A DNA stretch of 9,671 bases, taken from positions 1 through 9,671 of the forward strand of contig JAFQWT010000171.1 in assembly GCA_017407375.1 (NCBI GenBank), written 5' to 3'. How positions within the stretch are numbered: the stretch's first letter is position 1; each line of letters begins with the position of its first letter. The DNA is from Clostridia bacterium (GTDB lineage Bacteria > Bacillota > Clostridia > Oscillospirales > CAG-272). The notes under the pieces were generated by a model that searched no databases, had not been told where the DNA came from, and saw nothing but the letters and a program-made list of their open reading frames with translations. A program made the translations under genes and the position numbers. Shown piece after piece: positions 5,321 to 9,671 of the stretch.

Positions 5321-6244
5321 ATGCTGATACCGACAGAGCAGGAATTCTTCGTCACGGGCCTTGGGCGGCGCGTCTTTGACCGTGTGTTCGGGCGGAGCTA
5401 TGCCTTCGCGGGGGAAACGCACGACTATTGGGAGGGCGTGTACGTTGAGGACGGGGAGATCGAGGTGGCCGAGAGGGACGAGGTCTATCTGATGCGCTCG
5501 GGCGACCTCCTCTTTCACGCCCCCATGGAGTTCCACCGCATCCGCGCCTATGGCGATACCGAGCCGCACGTCCACAACTTCAGCTTCTCGCTCTCGGGCC
5601 ACGTGCCCGATAAGCTTGCGGATGGCATCTTCGCCCTGTCGCCTTCGCGCGGGGAGGCGCTCCTTTCGCTCCTTCGTGAGCTGCGCGCCTCGGTCACGGA
5701 GGAGGGGGAGGCGGCGGGCGCCGTCGGCGCGGCGGGGCACCGCCTGGCCGCCTTTCTCACCGAGCTGTGCGGGGAGGGGGAAACGCGGGAGCGCCTTTCC
5801 ACCACCTCGCCCGCCAACACCTACCGCGCCCTTACAAGGGCCATGGCAAGCGCCGTCTGTGAGAATGCCACCCTGCCCGCGCTTGCCGCGCGCTGCTTTG
5901 TCAGCGTCAGCTATGCAAAGGCCCTCTTTGCCCGTTACGCGGGCATCAGCCCCAAGGCCTACTACAATTCCCTCCGCCTCGGGGAGGCCCGTCGGCTCCT
6001 CCTTGACGGTGCCTCGGTCACCGAGGTCAGTGAGGCCCTGCATTTTTCCTCCCCCAACAACCTCATCCGCTTTTTCAAGAGGGAAGCGGGGGTAACACCC
6101 CTGCAATACAAGAACAAGGCAAGACCGGCACGAAATTCTTTCGTAAGCCCCCCAAAACCTATTTACAAGGAAAAAGAAAAGTGCTATAATGAGGGCGCCG
6201 GCGGGGAGCCCGTGCGCCCGCGCGATACGGGCGACTGCTTTTGA
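5321..6244 (+). CDS. AraC-family transcriptional regulator with N-terminal cupin sensor
   Basis: The 307-residue DNA-binding protein has an N-terminal cupin-type ligand domain (about 25-95). It shows GETHDYWEGVYVEDGEIE, a GDLLFHAPMEFHRI strand pair and EPHVHNFSFS. The C-terminal part carries the double helix-turn-helix of AraC regulators: helix set one at about 184-206 (LPALAARCFVSVSYAKALF) and set two at about 232-254 (SVTEVSEALHFSSPNNLIRFFKREAGVTPLQY). ATG 5321 follows GGAG (5311-5314) by 6 nt; the upstream ATG 5210 lies before the promoter start site. Unusually, about 40 residues follow the normal end of the family domain, and these codons contain the promoter of the next operon, so the tail may be a read-through extension. 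It is expected to activate the divergent GH109-like gene and possibly the downstream operon in response to a sugar or related ligand (inference). Confidence 0.9.
   Translation: MLIPTEQEFFVTGLGRRVFDRVFGRSYAFAGETHDYWEGVYVEDGEIEVAERDEVYLMRSGDLLFHAPMEFHRIRAYGDTEPHVHNFSFSLSGHVPDKLADGIFALSPSRGEALLSLLRELRASVTEEGEAAGAVGAAGHRLAAFLTELCGEGETRERLSTTSPANTYRALTRAMASAVCENATLPALAARCFVSVSYAKALFARYAGISPKAYYNSLRLGEARRLLLDGASVTEVSEALHFSSPNNLIRFFKREAGVTPLQYKNKARPARNSFVSPPKPIYKEKEKCYNEGAGGEPVRPRDTGDCF
6162..6190 (+). promoter_or_regulatory. Promoter of the M20-CapA operon, inside the AraC gene
   Basis: TTTACA (6162-6167), a 17-nt spacer and TATAAT (6185-6190) preceded by TGC (extended -10). It lies within the last 28 codons of the AraC gene. 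The start near 6197 would give a leader of about 163 nt. Confidence 0.8.
6215..6233 (+). other. Leader hairpin of the M20-CapA operon
   Basis: A 6-bp all-GC stem CGCCCG/CGGGCG (6215-6220 with 6228-6233) has a 7-nt loop and is followed by ACTGCTTTTGAC, a short T-run. It could be a weak terminator for the AraC gene or an attenuator in the operon leader. Just after it, TTGCCCGC occurs twice (6248-6255 and 6259-6266), 11 nt apart. Confidence 0.4.
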
Positions 6245-6359
6245 CGGTTGCCCGCTGCTTGCCCGCCTACCCCCGTGCCGATTCGCTTTTCCCTCCCACG
6301 TACCGTTGATTTTCTCGAAAAAAGCAAAGTATTTTTTACAAAAACGAGGATAAAGCCAT

Positions 6360-7484
6360 ATGGTCAAAGCATTTGCCGTTAAGAACGAGGAGGCCACCCT
6401 GAACATCATCCGTGACCTCTGCCACATTCCCGCCCCCTCCTACGGGGAGCGCCGCCGTGCCGAATACTGCAAGGCCTGGCTTGAGAGCGCGGGCGCCCGC
6501 GGCGTCTATATCGATGACGTCAACAACTGCCTTTTTCCCTTAAACTGCGAGGGCAGCCGGGAGATCACGGTGCTGGCCGCCCATATCGACACGGTGTTTC
6601 CCGATACCGAGTCCTATCCCGAGTTCCGCGAGGATGAGGAGCGCATCTACTGCCCCGGCGTCAACGATAACACCTGCCGCGTGGCGGCCGTTATGATGAC
6701 TGCAAAATACTTTCTCGAAAACAACGTAAAGCCGCGCGGCGGCATCCTCTTTGCCCTCAACGCCTGTGAGGAGGGCCTTGGCAACCTCGTTGGCACCAAG
6801 GAGATCTTCCGCGCCTATGAGGGGCGCATCAAGCAGTTCATCACCATGGACGGCGGTATCGGCGGCGCCGTCAACGTGGCCGTCGGCTCGCGCCGCTATG
6901 AGGTCGTCGCCAAAACGGCGGGCGGCCATTCCTACGGCGCCTTCGGCAACAAGAACGCCATCGCCGCCCTCTCCGAGCTTGTCGGAGAGATCTACGCCCT
7001 CGAGGTCCCCCTTCGTGAGGGCGCCAAAACCACCTACAACGTCGGCACGATCGAGGGCGGCACCAGCGTCAACACCATCGCCCAGAGCGCCAGGATGCTT
7101 TGCGAGTATCGCTCCAATGACCGCGAGTGCCTCGCCATCATGCAGGAGGCGTTCGACCGCATCTTCAAAAAGGAGCGCGAGGGCGTCTCGCTCTCGGTCA
7201 CCCTCGTCGGTGAGCGCCTCTGCAAGGGTGAGGTGGACACCGCCGTGGAGGCCAACATGCTGGATACCTACGCCCGCATCGTCCGTGAGGTCGCGGGGAT
7301 CGAGATGACCCTTCACCCCTCCTCGACCGACGCCAACGTCCCGATGTCGCTCGGCATCCCTGGCGTGTGCCTTGGCGTTTCGGTCGGCCGCGGCTCCCAC
7401 ACGCGGGAGGAATACATTGAAAAGCGCGGCACCGTGCCGAGCGTGGAGGTCACGGTCAAGCTGATGCTGGCCCTGACCGCTTGA
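6360..7484 (+). CDS. M20-family zinc metallopeptidase, peptidase T-like
   Basis: This encodes a 374-residue cytoplasmic metallopeptidase. Zinc and catalytic residues are in order: His75 and Asp77 (AAHIDTVF), Asp103 (GVNDNT), Glu137 and Glu138 (NACEEGLGN), Asp164 (TMDGG) and His347 (GRGSHTREEYIE). His190 in GGHSYGAFG marks the start of the dimerisation domain, and the SSTDANVPMSLGIPG segment is typical of the M20/M25/M40 peptidases. It differs clearly from the M20 enzyme on the other strand: it is shorter, and its motifs are GVNDN rather than GRGANDD. ATG 6360 follows GAGGA (6346-6350) by 9 nt. The stop is 13 nt before the CapA-like gene, so the two are surely co-transcribed. It probably trims di- or tripeptides or a modified amino acid; the substrate is unknown. 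Confidence 0.9.
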   Translation: MVKAFAVKNEEATLNIIRDLCHIPAPSYGERRRAEYCKAWLESAGARGVYIDDVNNCLFPLNCEGSREITVLAAHIDTVFPDTESYPEFREDEERIYCPGVNDNTCRVAAVMMTAKYFLENNVKPRGGILFALNACEEGLGNLVGTKEIFRAYEGRIKQFITMDGGIGGAVNVAVGSRRYEVVAKTAGGHSYGAFGNKNAIAALSELVGEIYALEVPLREGAKTTYNVGTIEGGTSVNTIAQSARMLCEYRSNDRECLAIMQEAFDRIFKKEREGVSLSVTLVGERLCKGEVDTAVEANMLDTYARIVREVAGIEMTLHPSSTDANVPMSLGIPGVCLGVSVGRGSHTREEYIEKRGTVPSVEVTVKLMLALTA

Positions 7485-7497
7485 AAGGAGACGACGT

Positions 7498-8787
7498 ATG
7501 AAATTCACAGCAGCGGGAGATGCCATCATCCAGAGAAGGATCCAGGAGGGCTTCCTCGGGGAAGCCGAGCTTGCCCCCTTTCTCGCGGAGGGAGATGCGC
7601 GCTTTTTCAACCTTGAGACCACCCTCCATAGGGAAGGCGAGTGCTACGGCTCCCAGTTCAGCGGCGGCACCTACATCCGCACAAATCCCGAGGTGCTCAT
7701 CGACCTTAAGCGCCTCGGCTTCAATATGACCAGCTTTAACAACAACCACGTCCTCGACTTCGGCTACCCCGGCATGCTGAAGACCCTTGAGAGCGTGGAG
7801 GCCTCGGGCCTTGTTCACGCGGGTGTCGGCCGCAACCTCGCCGCGGCCTCCGCTCCGCGCTACCTCGATACCAAAAACGGGCGCGTGGCGCTCATCGCCG
7901 TCAACACCTCCTTCCACGCGACCGCCATGGCCGGCACGCAGAATGACCGGCTCCCCGGGCGCCCCGGCATCAACGGCGTCCGCATTGCCACCAAATTCAC
8001 CGTCACCGCGGAGGAGCTGGCCTTCATCCGCTCCCTGGCCGAGCGCACGGGCGTCAACGTCTCCAAGGAGATCACCCGCCGCGAGGGCTACTATCCGCCC
8101 CTTGCGGACGGCGTTGCCGAGTTTGGTGAGCTCACCTTCCATGAGGGGCCTGCCACCGGGCGCCGCCTTGTGCTGAACGAGCAGGATATGGCGCGCATCG
8201 GCAAGGCCATCTACGAGGCAAGTCTCCAGGCGGACTACGTCCTGCTCTCGGTCCACTCCCACCAGATCGACGGTAAGACCAAGGAGGACGTCCCGCACTT
8301 CCTCCGTGAGCTCGCTCACCGCTGCATCGATATGGGGGCCGATGCCGTCGTTGGCCACGGCCCGCACCTTCTGCGCCCGATCGAGATCTACAACGACCGT
8401 CCGATCTTCTACTCCCTTGGCGACTTTATCCTCCAGCTCTACAGCATCGAGTTTGCCCCCGCCGACTTCTTTGAAAAGCACGGCGTCGACCCGAACGAGA
8501 CCGTCCACACCCTCCTTAAGACCCGTTCGCAGGACTTCACCGTCGGCCTGATGGAGGACGTGAAGATGCTTGAGACCGTCGTCCCCCTCTGGGAGACCAA
8601 GGACAGGCGCATCACCTCGCTCCGTCTCCTCCCGTGTGCGCTTTCGCGCGGCGGGCGGAAGTGTGACGAGGGCCTGCCCCGCAAGGCAACCGACCTCTCC
8701 TTCATCGACCGCCTTGCCGAGATGTCGGCTCCCATGGGCATCCGCATGGAGGTAGAGAAGGACGGCACCGTCACCTGCAAATGGTAA
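7498..8787 (+). CDS. CapA-family (PGA_cap) metallophosphatase-like protein
   Basis: The 429-residue protein is of the CapA/PGA_cap family, a branch of the calcineurin-like metallophosphatases named for poly-gamma-glutamate capsule biosynthesis. The metal-binding motifs follow in order: Gly7-Asp8 (AAGDA), Asn38-Leu-Glu40, NNNH (81-84), HSH (253-255), GHGPH (286-290) and SLGDF (306-310). The protein starts with the first catalytic strand and has no signal peptide or membrane anchor, unlike classical capsule CapA proteins, so it is likely cytoplasmic. AAAGGAG (7484-7490) lies 7 nt before ATG 7498, overlapping the end of the upstream stop codon. Pairing with an M20 peptidase suggests processing of a peptide or polyglutamyl-type compound rather than capsule export, and no capB, capC or capD-like gene is nearby. 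Family is secure; function is open. Confidence 0.9.
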   Translation: MKFTAAGDAIIQRRIQEGFLGEAELAPFLAEGDARFFNLETTLHREGECYGSQFSGGTYIRTNPEVLIDLKRLGFNMTSFNNNHVLDFGYPGMLKTLESVEASGLVHAGVGRNLAAASAPRYLDTKNGRVALIAVNTSFHATAMAGTQNDRLPGRPGINGVRIATKFTVTAEELAFIRSLAERTGVNVSKEITRREGYYPPLADGVAEFGELTFHEGPATGRRLVLNEQDMARIGKAIYEASLQADYVLLSVHSHQIDGKTKEDVPHFLRELAHRCIDMGADAVVGHGPHLLRPIEIYNDRPIFYSLGDFILQLYSIEFAPADFFEKHGVDPNETVHTLLKTRSQDFTVGLMEDVKMLETVVPLWETKDRRITSLRLLPCALSRGGRKCDEGLPRKATDLSFIDRLAEMSAPMGIRMEVEKDGTVTCKW

Positions 8788-8790
8788 AGA

Positions 8791-8836
8791 AAAGCGGAGA
8801 ACGCTCGCACCGTTCTCCGCTTTTTTATTTTTTTGC
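8791..8836 (+). terminator. Intrinsic terminator of the M20-CapA operon
   Basis: A perfect 13-bp stem (8791-8803 with 8811-8823) with a 7-nt loop is followed by a long T-rich tract. It begins 4 nt after the CapA-like stop codon. Confidence 0.92.
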
Positions 8837-8949
8837 AACGTAAGCTTTACAAAAATCCCGCGCAGACCGTCCTCCCGCCCTGCCGCCCCCGCCGCTCTCG
8901 TCTTGGTATTTTGCACAAAAAAACACTTCCAAATTTGTTTTATTCTATA

Positions 8950-8978
8950 TTGACTCTCAAATTTTTTTGTGTTATAAT
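8950..8978 (+). promoter_or_regulatory. Promoter of the secreted-protein gene
   Basis: TTGACT (8950-8955), a 17-nt AT-rich spacer and TATAAT (8973-8978) preceded by TGT (extended -10). The start near 8985 would give a leader of about 79 nt. The stretch between the upstream terminator and this promoter holds no gene; it has a C-rich pyrimidine tract at about 8857-8901. Confidence 0.88.
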
Positions 8979-8999
8979 GTTCAAACATAGTTTTTTATC

Positions 9000-9022
9000 G
9001 CGACCCCGCGTAAGCGGGGCGC
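9000..9022 (+). other. GNRA-capped hairpin in the leader of the secreted-protein gene
   Basis: CCCCGC (9004-9009) pairs with GCGGGG (9014-9019) around a GTAA loop, a GNRA tetraloop in RNA. GCG (9000-9002) with CGC (9020-9022) extends the stem past one bulged A at 9003. No T-run follows, so it is not a terminator. It could stabilise the mRNA 5' end or bind a regulator. Confidence 0.6.
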
Positions 9023-9063
9023 TTAAAAAGCAAATAACCATTTTTCAAAAAGGAGAAACCCTT

Positions 9064-9671
9064 ATGAAAAAGCGTATCTTATCCATGCTCCTTCTCGTAG
9101 CCATGGTGGTCACGGCGCTTCCCCTGTTTGCGCTGACCGCGTTTGCTACGGGCACCACGGCAGAGGAGCCCACCTTCACGGAGGACGACTATAACGACCT
9201 CTACGTGCAGGACGGCCTCTTTTTCGCCGCGGACTTCTTTGAGACGAAGGAAGGCGCCGCCCTTTCCGATTACATCTGGAAAAAGACGGGCAGCCCCTCG
9301 CTGAGTGCCACGAACGGCACGGTGGCGGACGGCAAGCTCTCGATCGCGGCCGGCGTTCTGACCATCAAGCCCGCGGGCTCGATGGCGGCTACCGACTACA
9401 ACCTGACGATCGAGCACGTTCTGGACGTTCAGTCGCTGTCCTCGAACTCGAAGACCTTCTTCCTCCGCGGCGGTTACCTGAATGCCTGGAATACCAACGG
9501 TCTTGCCGCCGCCACCGAGGATAAGGGCGCCACGTTCGCCTTTTCGAGCTATTCCTCCTCGGCCACGTCTCCCTCCTCCTGGAGCAACGGCAACAGCTGG
9601 GCGCAGTTCACCTATTCCGGATTTACCAGAAACTTTGTTCCGAACGGTACCACCTTTGCCTTCCGCAAGGG
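9064..9671 (+). CDS. Secreted surface protein, N-terminal part (3' partial)
   Basis: The frame from ATG 9064 stays open to the window end (202 codons), so the C-terminus is missing. AGGAG (9051-9055) lies 8 nt upstream. The protein begins with a classical signal peptide: MKKR, a hydrophobic stretch from residue 5 to about 24, and AFA before a predicted cleavage after residue 28. The mature start is acidic (EEPTFTEDDYNDLYVQDGLFF), then beta-rich, with many Ser, Thr, Gly and aromatic residues. The pattern (DGLFFAADFFETKEG, KLSIAAGVLTIKP, TIEHVLDV) recalls LamG/concanavalin-type domains of large Clostridia surface proteins, but no domain can be assigned firmly. It could be an adhesin or a glycan-binding protein. 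It stands alone behind a strong promoter, suggesting high expression. Export is well supported; function is unknown. Confidence 0.82.
   Translation, partial: MKKRILSMLLLVAMVVTALPLFALTAFATGTTAEEPTFTEDDYNDLYVQDGLFFAADFFETKEGAALSDYIWKKTGSPSLSATNGTVADGKLSIAAGVLTIKPAGSMAATDYNLTIEHVLDVQSLSSNSKTFFLRGGYLNAWNTNGLAAATEDKGATFAFSSYSSSATSPSSWSNGNSWAQFTYSGFTRNFVPNGTTFAFRK

Noticed and set aside
7456..8988. 510-residue open frame on the - strand
   Set aside because: It is antisense to the CapA-like gene, all of whose motifs are on the + strand, and it crosses that gene's terminator.

Overview
The window looks like part of a chromosome from a moderately high-GC, low-GC-promoter Bacillota, most likely a gut-type Clostridia. 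The coding DNA is rich in GCC, GGC and CTC codons, while the intergenic DNA is AT-rich and holds consensus housekeeping-sigma promoters and AAGGAGG-type ribosome binding sites. No mobile element, CRISPR array, tRNA or rRNA gene was seen. Genus and species cannot be told from this piece.

Layout from left to right. (1) Positions 1-1983: a malate-linked metabolic pair on the + strand. The 3' part of an Ldh_2-family malate/L-lactate-type dehydrogenase is followed, with overlapping translation signals, by a malic enzyme. The malic enzyme carries a single-base frameshift close to its catalytic tyrosine. A long perfect terminator hairpin ends the unit. (2) Positions 1989-2450: a one-gene unit for a small lipoprotein resembling DUF3221, with a near-consensus promoter and its own terminator. 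(3) Positions 2402-2584: a convergent intergenic spacer with two almost identical 49-bp terminator-bearing direct repeats around an inner hairpin region. (4) Positions 2586-5192: two - strand genes, an M20 metallopeptidase and, upstream of it, a Gfo/Idh/MocA oxidoreductase of GH109-like type. The peptidase promoter has its -35 box in the loop of the hairpin that separates the two genes. (5) Positions 5193-5320: a compact divergent regulatory region. The promoters of the GH109-like gene and of an AraC-family regulator overlap, with -10 boxes one base pair apart. (6) Positions 5321-8823: the AraC regulator, then a second M20 peptidase and a CapA-type metallophosphatase 13 nt apart. They are driven by a promoter embedded in the last codons of the AraC gene and end at a strong terminator. 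(7) Positions 8824-9671: a promoter, a leader with a GNRA-capped hairpin, and the N-terminal 202 codons of a secreted surface protein that runs off the window.

Read together, the centre looks like a catabolic or salvage island: a possible NAD-dependent glycosidase, two metallopeptidases, a CapA-like hydrolase and a divergently transcribed AraC activator that could sense a related sugar or peptide. This functional linkage is inferred from gene order only. The clearest sequence-level observations are the malic enzyme frameshift, the duplicated terminator repeat, the overlapping divergent promoters, the promoter inside a terminator loop, and the uniform promoter design (17-nt spacer plus extended -10) at all six promoters found.
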